From Planctomycetota bacterium (GTDB taxonomy: Bacteria; Planctomycetota; SZUA-567; H5-PLA8): a stretch of 64,000 bases of DNA. Every line of letters begins with the position of its first letter. The stretch's first letter is position 1. Position numbers and translations under genes: made by a program. The DNA lies in contig JAHCJK010000008.1 of the NCBI GenBank assembly GCA_026184295.1, forward strand, positions 1 to 64,000. The letters run 5' to 3'. The notes below the pieces were generated by a model, which was not told where the DNA came from, did not search any database, and worked only from the letters and a program-made list of their open reading frames with translations. Positions 8,102-15,842 of the stretch are shown here, in pieces.

Positions 8102-8661
8102 TGGTGGTGGTGCCCGCTGCCGAAGAAGACGCCGAAGCCGAAATCGATCACGAACGGGCTCCCGCTCTCGGTGCGCACGGGGTAGCCTTCGCGCGCCCAG
8201 CGTTCCTGTTCCAGCCGCGCGGCCTCGCGCTCCGCGGCCTCACGTTCGATCTTCTCGCGCTTCTCCTGCGCCTTCTTCTCGGCCTCGGCCTGTTCCTTGA
8301 CGGCCTTCTCGGCCTGCTTGCGCGCTTCCTCGCCGGCCTTGAGCGTCTCCTTCGCGCGCTGCGCCATGCGCTTCATCAGGTCCTTGTCCGACTCGATCTC
8401 GTCGCCCTGCGGCTGCTGGCGCGTCTCGCTGAACGGTTCGAAGCGGTTGCGCGGGTCCTTGAGCAGCAGGCTGCGCGGCGGCACCACGAGGAAATGGAAG
8501 TCCTTGTATTCGACCCACTGCCGCCCGGTCACGCCTTCCAGGTCGCCGCGCTTGTCGAAAGAGGCGTCGGGCACGCCGTCTTCGGCGCGAAGCGTCGAAA
8601 GACTCGCAAGACTCGCGACGAGGATAACGGCGGCACACGCAAAGGGACGATAGCTGCGCAT
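8086..8661 (-). CDS. Secreted coiled-coil protein with C-terminal His tract
   Basis: A 191-residue protein starting at ATG 8661 behind an excellent AGGAGG site (8 nt). A signal peptide (cleavage near LRAED, residue ~26) is followed by a short domain containing VEYKDFHFLVVPPRS. A highly charged Glu/Lys/Ala-rich coiled coil spans about residues 95-155 (EEARKQAEKAVKEQAEAEKK pattern). The C-terminus ends FGSGHHHHHRCR, five consecutive His that could bind metal. The last 16 nt overlap the end of the convergent FGE-like gene. I do not recognise the family. The His tract is encoded in the overlap, so it may be partly a by-product of the neighbouring gene's sequence. Confidence 0.78.
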   Translation of the reverse strand: MRSYRPFACAAVILVASLASLSTLRAEDGVPDASFDKRGDLEGVTGRQWVEYKDFHFLVVPPRSLLLKDPRNRFEPFSETRQQPQGDEIESDKDLMKRMAQRAKETLKAGEEARKQAEKAVKEQAEAEKKAQEKREKIEREAAEREAARLEQERWAREGYPVRTESGSPFVIDFGFGVFFGSGHHHHHRCR

Positions 8662-8805
8662 AACAAAGCCCTCCTGCTTATCTCCATGTTATCAAAAGGA
8701 GTCGAAATTCCAGCAGGAACCGCGCCAAAGGCGGCGCTTGCCCGTCCGGGGCTTAAGCCATTTTCCCAGGCGCTGACACCATCGCAAAAAGCCTAGGCGA
8801 GCGCC

Positions 8806-10809
8806 TTACGCTCCGCCTGCGGCGGCTTCGGTCTTTTGCGCGCCGGCGGGGAAGGTCCAATTCTTCGCGGCGTATTTGGCGTCGCGGGCCAGGCCGTTCA
8901 GCGGCGCGGCGAGCATCTCCAGCTTCTTCTCGTACAGCGGGCTGCGTTCGCAGGCGTCGCAGATGAAGCACGGATCCTTGTCGGCGTCGGCGCAGGTCTG
9001 CGTCACCATGCCCTTTTCGGCGCGCTTCAGTTCGCGCTTGAGAAAGCCTTCGCTGACCGTGTCGTTGACGCAGACCCACGGCAGAATCTCCGTGGTGGGC
9101 CGCTCGCGCAGCGCGTACCAGTCCGCTTCGATGTTGTGCTGCTTGAAGGCCTCGCCCCAGGCGTCCATGCGCAACTGGTCGTCCCAGCCGTCGAAGCGCG
9201 CGCCCAGGCGCCACGCGGTCTCGATGGCCGCGCCGAGCCGGCGGTCGCCGCGCGAAAAGAGCCCTTCCAGGTAGCTGCAATCGGGCTCGTGGACCTTCAC
9301 CTTCACGCTCTTGACCCTGGTGCTGGAACGGATCACCTGCTGGCGACGGCGCCATTCGTCGCGGGTGAGCATCGGGGCCCACTGGAACGGCGTGCCGGCC
9401 TTCGGCACGAAGCTGCTCACGCTGGTGCTCACCTTCGCGGGCGGCTTGCCCACGCGCGTGCGCGTCAGCGCGATGGTGTCGCTCAGGCGGCCGATGGCGC
9501 GCAGGTCTTCGTCGTTCTCGCCCGGCAGGCCGCACATGAAGTACAGCTTCACGTGGTCGTAGCCGTGCTTGAAGGCCTCCAGGCAGCCCGCGATCAGATG
9601 GTCGTCGCGCACGGGCTTGTTGATGATGTTGCGCAGCCGTTCGCTCGCGGCTTCGGGCGCGATGGTCAGGCCGCCCTTGCGCACGCGCGACATTTCCTTG
9701 GGCAGCGTGGCGAGCACCGTGCCGATGCGCAGGCTGGGCAGCGCGACGCCGATGCCGCGGTCTTCGAAGTAATCGTTGAGCTGCCGAGCGAGATCGGTGA
9801 TGCCGACGTAGTCGCTGGACGAGAGCGAGAGCAGGCCGATCTCGTCGTAGCCGGTCTGTTCGAAGCCCTTCTTGGCGAGTTCGATCACCTTTTCGGGGCT
9901 GCGCTGGCGCTGCCCGCGCGTGATCATGCCCGCCTGGCAGAAGCGGCAGCCGTTCACGCAGCCGCGCATGATCTCGATGCTGAAGCGTTCGAAGACGGTC
10001 TCGACGTACGGCACGATCTGCTTCGTTGGGAAGTACGCGTTCTCGAAATCGTGGACCGTGCGCCGCTTGACCGGGAACGGCAGGCGGTTCTTCAGCGGGA
10101 CCACGTCCGCGATGCTGTTGTCCGGGAAATACTCGAAGCGGTAGAAGCGCGGAACATACACGCCCTCGACTTCGCGGCAGAGCCGGTACAGGAGTTCCTC
10201 GCGCGGCAGGCCGAGCTTTTTCAGTTCGACGACTTTGTTGACGACCTCGAGCGCCAGTTCTTCGCCTTCGCCGATGCAGAAGGCATCGACGTAGTCCGCG
10301 ATCGGTTCGGGCGCGAAGGCCGTGTGCCCGCCCATGATGACGATCGGGTGCGACCTGTCGCGCGCTTCGGCCTTCAGCGGGATGCCGGCCAGGTCGAGCA
10401 TCGTGAGCATGTTGGTGAAGCCCATCTCGTACGCGACGCTGAACGCGAGGACGTCGTACTCGGAGACGGGGGTGAAGGTTTCGAGCGTGTAGAGCGGCGC
10501 GCCGTGCTCGCGCATGCGCGCTTCCATGTCGGGCCAGGGCGCGAAGCAGCGTTCGCAGACGATGTCCGGCTGTTCGTTCCAGAGCCCGTAGAGAATCTTG
10601 AAGCCGGTCGAGGACATGCCCATCGTGTAGGTGTCGGGAAAGGCGAGCGCCACCTTCGCGCGCATGGCCGCGTGGTCCTTCACGACCTGGTTCAGTTCGC
10701 CGCCGGCGTACTGCGCGGGCGTGCTGACGAACGGCAGGATCTGGCGTTCGACGTAGCGGCGCAGTTCGGCGTTGCGCAGCCCCGCGGCTTTTTTAAGCGA
10801 AGAGATCAT
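8806..10809 (-). CDS. TIGR03960-family radical SAM protein with B12-binding-like domain
   Basis: A 667-residue cytoplasmic enzyme. The N-terminal third (YTMGMSSTGFKILYG, IVIMGGHTAFAPEPIADYVD and FCIGEGEE) is the cobalamin-binding-like Rossmann domain of this family. The radical SAM core follows with MRGCVNGCRFCQAGM (CxxxCxxC, [4Fe-4S] ligands). Later segments (YFMCGLPGENDEDL, SVSSFVPKAGTPFQW) are typical, and the C-terminus has further cysteines (CADADKDPCFICDACERS). The family is widespread but its substrate is unassigned; in many genomes it sits near ribosomal protein or RNase genes and a tRNA or ribosome modification role has been suggested. The start at 10809 is favoured by a purine-rich GGGGGTGGTG before the ATG and by family length; 10872 is an upstream alternative. 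Confidence 0.92.
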   Translation of the reverse strand: MISSLKKAAGLRNAELRRYVERQILPFVSTPAQYAGGELNQVVKDHAAMRAKVALAFPDTYTMGMSSTGFKILYGLWNEQPDIVCERCFAPWPDMEARMREHGAPLYTLETFTPVSEYDVLAFSVAYEMGFTNMLTMLDLAGIPLKAEARDRSHPIVIMGGHTAFAPEPIADYVDAFCIGEGEELALEVVNKVVELKKLGLPREELLYRLCREVEGVYVPRFYRFEYFPDNSIADVVPLKNRLPFPVKRRTVHDFENAYFPTKQIVPYVETVFERFSIEIMRGCVNGCRFCQAGMITRGQRQRSPEKVIELAKKGFEQTGYDEIGLLSLSSSDYVGITDLARQLNDYFEDRGIGVALPSLRIGTVLATLPKEMSRVRKGGLTIAPEAASERLRNIINKPVRDDHLIAGCLEAFKHGYDHVKLYFMCGLPGENDEDLRAIGRLSDTIALTRTRVGKPPAKVSTSVSSFVPKAGTPFQWAPMLTRDEWRRRQQVIRSSTRVKSVKVKVHEPDCSYLEGLFSRGDRRLGAAIETAWRLGARFDGWDDQLRMDAWGEAFKQHNIEADWYALRERPTTEILPWVCVNDTVSEGFLKRELKRAEKGMVTQTCADADKDPCFICDACERSPLYEKKLEMLAAPLNGLARDAKYAAKNWTFPAGAQKTEAAAGGA

Positions 10810-10923
10810 CACCACCCCCGGAGAACTCGAATCGGAACCCGCGGCGCGTCCATGGCGAACGCGTCTAAACAAGCCCGATCCGGTTCACTATTAAGCCCGC
10901 AGGTGAAAGAGAATGCAAGTACG

Positions 10924-10950
10924 AAGGGAAGGGGAGGGAAGGGGAGGGGG
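10924..10950 (+). other. G-run tract with quadruplex potential
   Basis: At least five runs of three to five G separated by one or two A (GGG-AA-GGGG-A-GGG-AA-GGGG-A-GGGGG) lie about 115 nt upstream of the radical SAM gene start, in the 431-nt intergenic region 10810-11240. Such a tract can form a G-quadruplex on the plus strand. The rest of this interval up to 11115 shows no gene. Confidence 0.45.
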
Positions 10951-11115
10951 ACAGAATTGAAAACGGGAACAAGTGTGGAGAGCCTTACGTTGGTCGAAGG
11001 TTCGAAAGGAGCTGGTTCGCAAGGAGCGATTGGAATCCGTCGATTTCGGGACAAGATTTCATTTCTCGGTTGTGGTTAACCGCCAGGAGACGCAATGTTC
11101 GCACGCGTCAGTTTC

Positions 11116-11212
11116 CTTCCCCGAAGGGGAAGCAGGTGAAAGCCCAGGGTTGCGCGCGCAGCGCGCTACCCTGGGTGTGAGGGCGCGGTCAAAGCTGCCC
11201 TGAATGGGCAGC
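11116..11212. repeat. Left REP-like inverted repeat of the RAYT element
   Basis: Three hairpins in series: CTTCCCC/GGGGAAG (11116-11132), a 33-nt imperfect palindrome bounded by CCCAGGGT and ACCCTGGG with a GC-rich centre (11143-11175), and GCTGCCC/GGGCAGC (11194-11212). The same three occur in inverted order at 11702-11799. This is the arrangement expected for REP sequences processed by a RAYT protein. Confidence 0.85.
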
Positions 11213-11240
11213 ACGAACGCCGAATAAGACGGAGGACCCC

Positions 11241-11687
11241 GTGGGACAATCACTAGCGAACGTCATGGTGCACCTGGTTTTCAGCACAAAGAACCGCGCA
11301 GCGACGATCCACGCGGACATGGAGGCCCCGTTGCATCGGTACATGTCGGGCATCGCGAGAAACCTCGAGTCGCCCGCCCTTTCGGTGGGCGGCATGGCGG
11401 ATCACGTCCACCTGCTCTGCGTCTTGTCGAAGAACCTCGCAATCGCGGAGCTGGTATTGAAGCTCAAGCGCGAGTCGTCCGTATGGGCCAAGAAGCAAGG
11501 CGTGGCCGATTTTTATTGGCAGGGCGGGTATGGCGCCTTTTCCATCGGAGCCTCGGGCCGCGCGCAGGCGGTCGCGTATATTCGGAACCAGAAAAAGCAT
11601 CACCAGAAGCTGTCATTCCAGGAAGAATTTCGCGCGATCCTCGCCAAGTACCGGGTGGCGTACGATGAACGGTACGTGTGGGACTGA
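11241..11687 (+). CDS. REP-associated tyrosine transposase (RAYT, IS200/IS605-like Y1)
   Basis: A 148-residue single-domain HUH nuclease. It begins at GTG 11241, 4-5 nt after GGAGG. Key features are the N-terminal strand HLVFSTKNR, the metal-binding HUH motif HVHLL (H55, H57), the charged helix LKLKRESSVWAKK, and the C-terminal VAYIRNQKKHH, whose Tyr113 is the likely nucleophile. The protein nicks and rejoins single-stranded DNA at hairpins. The flanking REP hairpins are the likely substrates. The reading frame is intact and catalytic residues are present, so it may be active. RAYT genes are usually single-copy domesticated elements that spread REPs rather than themselves. Confidence 0.95.
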   Translation: MGQSLANVMVHLVFSTKNRAATIHADMEAPLHRYMSGIARNLESPALSVGGMADHVHLLCVLSKNLAIAELVLKLKRESSVWAKKQGVADFYWQGGYGAFSIGASGRAQAVAYIRNQKKHHQKLSFQEEFRAILAKYRVAYDERYVWD

Positions 11688-11701
11688 ATCTCGGTGGCGG
11701 T

Positions 11702-11799
11702 GCTGCCCTTATCAGGGCAGCGATGCTTGCCCACTCACACCCAGGGTAGCGCGCTGCGCGCGCAACCCTGGGCTATCACCTGTTTCCCCTTCGGGGAAA
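11702..11799. repeat. Right REP-like inverted repeat of the RAYT element
   Basis: Contains GCTGCCC/GGGCAGC (11702-11721), the 33-nt palindrome CCCAGGGT...ACCCTGGG (11740-11772) and TTTCCCC/GGGGAAA (11783-11799). It is the inverted counterpart of 11116-11212. Confidence 0.85.
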
Positions 11800-12050
11800 G
11801 CGAGTGCGCGGGGAACGCGAGGGCACGGGGCGCGCGAGGGCACGGGGGAACGCGAGGGCACGGGGAGCGCGCGGGCACGAGGGAACGCGAGGGCACGGGG
11901 AACGCGAGGGCACGGGGGAACGCGAGGGCGCTGGGAACGCGAGAGCACGAGGGAGCGCGAGGGCACGGGCGCGCGAGGGCGCGGGGGAACGCGAGTGCGC
12001 GGGGAAGCGAAGGCCCGGGGAAAAGCAACGGCGCGGAGAACGCAACGGAA
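11800..12050. repeat. 17-bp minisatellite (about 14 degenerate units)
   Basis: Tandem units with consensus GGAACGCGAGGGCACGG, 16-18 bp each, start directly at the outer edge of the right REP block and decay toward 12050. The first unit (GCGAGTGCGCGG) continues the last bases of the REP, suggesting the array grew from the element's boundary. The array leaves several frames open in both directions, giving low-complexity Arg/Ala/Gly/Thr translations that I regard as non-coding. Confidence 0.9.
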
Positions 12051-12154
12051 ACAAAGTGATGTGCCGGCTTGTTTGCAACCGATTGTGCGGGCACTGGTTG
12101 TGCTCGAATGGTTTGGATTCCGCCGCACTTGCGAAAAAACATCCCACCCGATGC

Positions 12155-12183
12155 TTGTCTCGCCCGCGCGTTCGCGCTATACC
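12155..12183 (+). promoter_or_regulatory. Promoter of the ZTP riboswitch-glyA transcript
   Basis: TTGTCT (12155-12160), a 17-nt spacer, then TATACC (12178-12183). The predicted start near 12190 falls just before the first paired base of the riboswitch (12194), which supports the assignment. Confidence 0.75.
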
Positions 12184-12193
12184 CAAACGCAGA

Positions 12194-12276
12194 GCTTCAG
12201 GGTCACTGGCGATAATCGTGGAATCAACCACGGGGGAGCCTGAAGCGCCGTACGCACGTGCCGCTCGCCTGGGCTA
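12194..12276 (+). ncRNA. ZTP (pfl) riboswitch
   Basis: Matches the pfl/ZTP aptamer. P1 pairs GCTTCAGG (12194-12201) with CCTGAAGC (12239-12246). The conserved internal-loop sequence ACTGGCGA follows P1, P2 is CGTGG/CCACG (12217-12232), and GGGGGAGCC closes the first subdomain. The second subdomain ends with the diagnostic CCGCTCGCCTGGGCTA (12261-12276). The family senses ZTP/ZMP, which accumulate when 10-formyl-THF is short, and turns on glyA or purine genes. A terminator hairpin follows, so ligand binding should prevent termination and raise glyA expression. Confidence 0.95.
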
Positions 12277-12280
12277 GAGG

Positions 12281-12313
12281 ACACCGGACCGGACGCCGGT
12301 GTTTTTCTGTTTT
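12281..12313 (+). terminator. Attenuator terminator of the ZTP riboswitch
   Basis: ACACCGG (12281-12287) pairs with CCGGTGT (12296-12302), followed by a T-rich tract TTTTCTGTTTT. It lies between the aptamer and the glyA start codon, so it is the expression platform: termination without ligand, read-through with ligand. Confidence 0.88.
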
Positions 12314-12333
12314 CGCCTGGGAAGGAGTCGCAC

Positions 12334-13836
12334 ATGACCGCGCCAGCCGCTACCCGCCTTACCGCGTACCTCAAGAGTCTCGACGGGAAACCGATTCACC
12401 CCGGCACCGCGGCGTTTCTCGCGGCGCTCGACCAGATCGGCGCGCAGTCGCCCGCCGTCGCGAGCGCGATCATGCAGGAACTGCGCGACCAGCGCGCGAA
12501 CCTGAAGCTGATCGCGAGCGAGAATTACAGCTCCCTCGCCGTGCAACTCGCGCAGGGCAACCTCTTTACCGACAAGTATTCCGAAGGCTATCCGCAGCAC
12601 CGCTTCTACGCCGGCTGCGACAACGTCGATGCCGTCGAATCCGAGGCCGTCGGCCTCGCCTGCGAACTCTTCGGCGCCGATTACGCGTACGTCCAGCCGC
12701 ACTCGGGCGCCGACGCGAACCTCGTCGCGTTCTCCGCGATCCTCTCGAGCAAGGTCCAGGCGCCGCTCCTTAAGGAGTACGGCGAAGAGAACCAGTCGAA
12801 CCTGCCGCGCGAGAAGTGGGACAAGATCCGCGGCGCGCTCCACAACCAGAAGCTGCTGGCGCTCGATTACTATTCGGGCGGGCACCTGACGCACGGCTAC
12901 CGCCACAACTTCAGCGGGCACCTCTTCGACGTCTATTCGTACAAGGTGGACGAGAAGACGAAGCTGCTCGACCTCGATTCGATCCGCGCGCAGTTGAAGG
13001 AGATCAAGCCGCTGATCTTCCTGGCCGGCTACAGCGCGTACTCGCGCAAGCTGAACTTCGCGAAGATGCGCGAGATGGCCGACGAAGTCGGCGCGGTCTT
13101 CATGGTGGACATGGCGCACTTCGCGGGGCTGGTCGCGGGCAAGGTCTTCGCCGGCGATTTCAACCCGGTCGCGCACGCGCACATCGTCACTTCCACGACG
13201 CACAAGACGCTGCGCGGACCGCGCGGCGGCATCGTGCTCTGCAAGAAAGAATACGCCGAATGGGTCGATAAGGGCTGCCCGGCGGTGCTCGGCGGGCCGC
13301 TGCCGCACGTGATGGCCGCGAAGGCCGTCGCGTTCCGCGAGGCGATGGCGCCGGAGTTCGCCGCGTACGCGCAGAGGATCGTCGCGAACGCGCAGGCGCT
13401 GGCCGAGGCGTGCATGAAGGAAGGCATGGACGTGCTCACCGGCGGGACCGACAACCACTTGATGCTCGTGGACGTCGCGAAGACCTTCGGGCTGACCGGG
13501 CGCCAGGCCGAGGCCGCGCTGCGCGAATGCCGCGTGACGCTCAACCGCAACTCGCTGCCCTTCGACGCCAACGGCCCCTGGTACACCAGCGGCCTGCGCA
13601 TGGGCACGCCCGCGACGACGACGCTCGGCATGGGCCCCGCCGAAATGGCCGTGATCGCGAAGGTGGTCAAGAGCGTGCTCGGCGCGGTGAAGCCGACGAC
13701 GACCAAGTCCGGCACGCCCAGCCAGGCGAAGTACGTGCTGCCCGAAGCGACGATGAAGTCCGCGCACGAACAGGTCGCCGCGCTGCTCAAGCGCTTCCCG
13801 CTCTACCCGGAACTGAACGAAAGCTACCTCGGCTGA
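12334..13836 (+). CDS. glyA: Serine hydroxymethyltransferase, long form
   Basis: A 500-residue PLP enzyme that interconverts serine and glycine while moving one carbon to tetrahydrofolate. Recognisable motifs are LIASENYSS, TDKYSEGYPQHRFYAGC, the PLP-binding HSGADANLVAF, FMVDMAHFAGLVAG, the Schiff-base lysine segment TSTTHKTLRGPRGG, and ALRECRVTLNRNSLPFD. It is about 80 residues longer than the E. coli enzyme, with an N-terminal extension and an insertion near residues 130-165; similarly long GlyA proteins occur in Chlamydiae and other PVC bacteria. The ATG follows AAGGAG by 7 nt. It is controlled by the ZTP riboswitch and attenuator upstream and closed by a terminator at 13867-13901. Confidence 0.97.
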   Translation: MTAPAATRLTAYLKSLDGKPIHPGTAAFLAALDQIGAQSPAVASAIMQELRDQRANLKLIASENYSSLAVQLAQGNLFTDKYSEGYPQHRFYAGCDNVDAVESEAVGLACELFGADYAYVQPHSGADANLVAFSAILSSKVQAPLLKEYGEENQSNLPREKWDKIRGALHNQKLLALDYYSGGHLTHGYRHNFSGHLFDVYSYKVDEKTKLLDLDSIRAQLKEIKPLIFLAGYSAYSRKLNFAKMREMADEVGAVFMVDMAHFAGLVAGKVFAGDFNPVAHAHIVTSTTHKTLRGPRGGIVLCKKEYAEWVDKGCPAVLGGPLPHVMAAKAVAFREAMAPEFAAYAQRIVANAQALAEACMKEGMDVLTGGTDNHLMLVDVAKTFGLTGRQAEAALRECRVTLNRNSLPFDANGPWYTSGLRMGTPATTTLGMGPAEMAVIAKVVKSVLGAVKPTTTKSGTPSQAKYVLPEATMKSAHEQVAALLKRFPLYPELNESYLG

Positions 13837-13866
13837 GACCTTCGCCCAGGGCAGCGCAGGCAAAAG

Positions 13867-13901
13867 AAAGAAGGAGCGGCTTCGGTCGCTCTTCTTTTTT
13901 T
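13867..13901. terminator. Bidirectional intrinsic terminator
   Basis: A GC-rich stem (GGAGCGGC/GTCGCTCT extended by A-T pairs) with a TTCG tetraloop, followed by seven T on the plus strand and a T-rich tract on the minus strand. It can end glyA and the convergent regulator operon (stop at 13932). Confidence 0.88.
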
Positions 13902-13931
13902 GGCGCAGTCAAGCGGCGAGGCGGACCGCCT

Positions 13932-14219
13932 TCACTTGGTACGGAAGGCCTTGTAGAGCGCGAAGCAGGCGCAGACGATGCCCGCGCACAGGCTCACGCC
14001 GGAAAGCACCGTCAGCACGGGCAGTTCGCGCGTATCGGCCTGCGTCCGGTTGGACGAATCGAAGAAGAAGAGCACGCCGGCGCCGAGCATCAGGCCGATG
14101 CTGAGCAGCCCGAAGAGTTCGCCGTCCAGCATCCGTACGGGTTTCCGGTCGTAGCCTTTCTTCCAGTCGTCGGCCGGGTCGGGCTTCTCGCCAAAGTGCG
14201 GGTCGTCTTCGAGCGGCAT
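13932..14219 (-). CDS. Small two-helix membrane protein
   Basis: A 95-residue protein. The first ~35 residues are polar and acidic (MPLEDDPHFGEKPDPADDWK), followed by two hydrophobic helices (~36-52 and ~68-88). It starts 2 nt after the stop of the LuxR-type regulator, so the two genes are almost certainly co-transcribed and translationally coupled. No motif identifies a function; coupling suggests it may tether, sense for or be controlled by the regulator. Confidence 0.75.
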   Translation of the reverse strand: MPLEDDPHFGEKPDPADDWKKGYDRKPVRMLDGELFGLLSIGLMLGAGVLFFFDSSNRTQADTRELPVLTVLSGVSLCAGIVCACFALYKAFRTK

Positions 14220-14221
14220 GG

Positions 14222-15292
14222 TCAGTCCTGGCGCACGGCGTTGATCGCTTCCACGCGCCCGTTGGCGTGCAGCTTGCGGTAGATGTTCCGCAAATGCGCG
14301 CGCGCGGTGTCGTAGGCGATGCCCTGGTCGAGCGCGATCTGCTTGGTGCTGAGCCCGCGCGCCAGCGCCGCGAAGACGCGCGCCTCGCGCTCCGTCAGGC
14401 CCTTGTCCATCGCCGCGCGCACGACCCGCGCGGGATCGGGGGGCGTGGGCGCGAGCGCGTCCAGCCGCACGATCAGCGCGCCGTCCTCCGCGCCCGGCGG
14501 CGCCTTGAGCGCCGAGAGCGCGTAGCGCCGGCCGTCGCGCGCGGTCCAGACCACGGTGCCTCCGCCCGGCCCGCAGGCCTGCGGCGCCAGGCGCAGGAAT
14601 TCTTCCAGCGCCAGATTGCGGTCCGCGGGCCCTTCGTCCAGGCCCAGGATGCGCGCGGCCGCGGGCGAGGCCGCCGCCAGCCGCTGGTGGCGCAGCGCGA
14701 CGACCGGCTCGCGCACGGCTTCGACCAGCGCCAGCGCCGACTGCCCGCGCTGCCAGCGGTCGTGCCAGGATTCGATGTTGTCGAGCCCGCGGCCCAGGTA
14801 CGGCGCGATATGGGTCAGCAGTTCGATGGTGCGTTTGGAGAAATACTTCGAACGCCGGTCGCGCCCGAGCGCCAGCGCCCAGGCCATCTGCCCCTGGCGG
14901 TTCTTCAGGCGGTAGGCGACGAAGTTGCGCACGCCCACCTTGTCGAGCAGGTCCACGTAGTATTCGGAGTTGAAGTATTCGCGTTCGCCCACCAGCGCGG
15001 GGACGTTCTCGACGACGTGGCGCATGCGCTGGATGTGCGGCCAGACCGGGTTCTTCCAGACGTAGTACGGGCTCGCCTTGGGATACGCTTCGACGTAGTG
15101 CGGCGTGCCCCACACGCGCTCGGCAAACTGGCGGCCCATCACCGTCCGCTGAAAGTGGATGAACTGCCCGTTCTCGGCGCCGGAGAGTTCGGTCAGCGCC
15201 ACCAGCATGTTCTGATGGCAGCGCTCCGGATCGTCCACGCGCGTGACGGATTCGAACAGCTTGCCGATCGCCTCGCGCTCTTCCTTGCGCAT
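14222..15292 (-). CDS. LuxR-type HTH transcriptional regulator with GAF/PAS-like sensor
   Basis: A 356-residue protein. The C-terminus (~295-356) is a LuxR/GerE HTH: LTEREARVFAALARGLSTKQIA, then AYDTARAHLRNIYRKLHANGR. The N-terminal ~190 residues resemble a GAF-like ligand-binding fold (NFVAYRLKNRQGQMAWALAL), followed by a PAS-like segment (~195-280, ALVEAVREPVVALRHQRLAAA). There is no phospho-acceptor receiver domain, so control is probably by a small ligand. It is divergent from the XRE-type gene at 15418; the shared 125-nt intergenic region carries two palindromes that are candidate operators. The downstream small membrane protein gene starts 2 nt after its stop. Confidence 0.88.
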   Translation of the reverse strand: MRKEEREAIGKLFESVTRVDDPERCHQNMLVALTELSGAENGQFIHFQRTVMGRQFAERVWGTPHYVEAYPKASPYYVWKNPVWPHIQRMRHVVENVPALVGEREYFNSEYYVDLLDKVGVRNFVAYRLKNRQGQMAWALALGRDRRSKYFSKRTIELLTHIAPYLGRGLDNIESWHDRWQRGQSALALVEAVREPVVALRHQRLAAASPAAARILGLDEGPADRNLALEEFLRLAPQACGPGGGTVVWTARDGRRYALSALKAPPGAEDGALIVRLDALAPTPPDPARVVRAAMDKGLTEREARVFAALARGLSTKQIALDQGIAYDTARAHLRNIYRKLHANGRVEAINAVRQD

Positions 15293-15359
15293 CCGGCCTC
15301 CGCGCGCACTAGTCCGATTTGCCTAAAACGATTCCCTTGAGAATGTATATTAAAAGAAC

Positions 15360-15398
15360 GTAACCTATTGCAATAAGTTACAAGCCTGAAAATCAGGC
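15360..15398. promoter_or_regulatory. Two palindromic operators between divergent regulators
   Basis: A 22-bp near-perfect dyad occupies 15360-15381 (half-sites GTAACCTATTG and CAATAAGTTAC, one mismatched pair). A second perfect palindrome GCCTGA-AAA-TCAGGC lies at 15384-15398. Both sit between the LuxR-type gene (start 15292) and the XRE-type gene (start 15418), near AT-rich promoter elements (TGTATATTAAAA at about 15342-15353). The 22-bp dyad has the size of a LuxR-family box; the 15-bp one is typical of XRE-family sites. Confidence 0.75.
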
Positions 15399-15417
15399 AA
15401 GGAGCGAGACAGACACC

Positions 15418-15714
15418 ATGGAAGCAAAGCCGTCTCCCGATGGGCACGCGCGCCCCAGCACGGAACTTTCAGACCTGCTCACGTACCGCTACCGCCGCAA
15501 CCTGACGCTGGTTCAGTTGAGCGAACTCACGGGGCTCAGCCCGTCCACGCTGCACCGCCTGGAACGCGGCATCCTCAAGCCGTCGCCGCGTTCGCTGGTC
15601 AAGCTGATGGACGGCCTGGGGCTCAGCGCCGACAAGGTCGAACACATGATCCGCCTCAGCGCCGCGAAGTACGGAAAACCCGCGCGCTCCGGGCGAACCC
15701 ACGGCTTGCGTTGA
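15418..15714 (+). CDS. XRE-family helix-turn-helix protein
   Basis: A 98-residue protein that is essentially one Cro/C1-type HTH: YRRNLTLVQLSELTGLSPST, followed by LHRLERGILKPSPRSLVKLM. Small proteins of this type act as dimeric repressors. It is transcribed divergently from the LuxR-type gene, with two palindromes between them, so autoregulation or cross-regulation is likely. AAGGAG is present upstream but unusually far (about 15 nt) from the ATG, so translation may be weak; no closer in-frame start is visible. Confidence 0.88.
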   Translation: MEAKPSPDGHARPSTELSDLLTYRYRRNLTLVQLSELTGLSPSTLHRLERGILKPSPRSLVKLMDGLGLSADKVEHMIRLSAAKYGKPARSGRTHGLR

Positions 15715-15842
15715 CGCCGGGCCAAACCGGGCGGGTCGCGCCCGGGGCACGCCGGTTCCGGCCTGGGCCGGAGCCCCGGCCTGTCGTTGGCGTGGCGCGG
15801 GGACGAGGTAGCATGGCGGCCAATCCTGCGAGGACACCCGCG

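Larger units (their letters stand above)
11116..11799 (+). mobile_element. RAYT transposase flanked by inverted REP sequences
   Basis: A unit of about 0.68 kb comprising a single Y1 transposase gene bracketed by two inverted, near-identical blocks of three hairpins each. The blocks read outward as mirror images (CCCAGGGTTGCGCGC on the left, GCGCGCAACCCTGGG on the right). No accessory gene is present. The element lies between the radical SAM gene and the glyA leader and is followed immediately by a minisatellite. Confidence 0.85.

Noticed and set aside
11694-12277. Open frames through the 17-bp minisatellite
   Set aside because: Low-complexity translations caused by the repeat in all frames; they run into the glyA leader and riboswitch.
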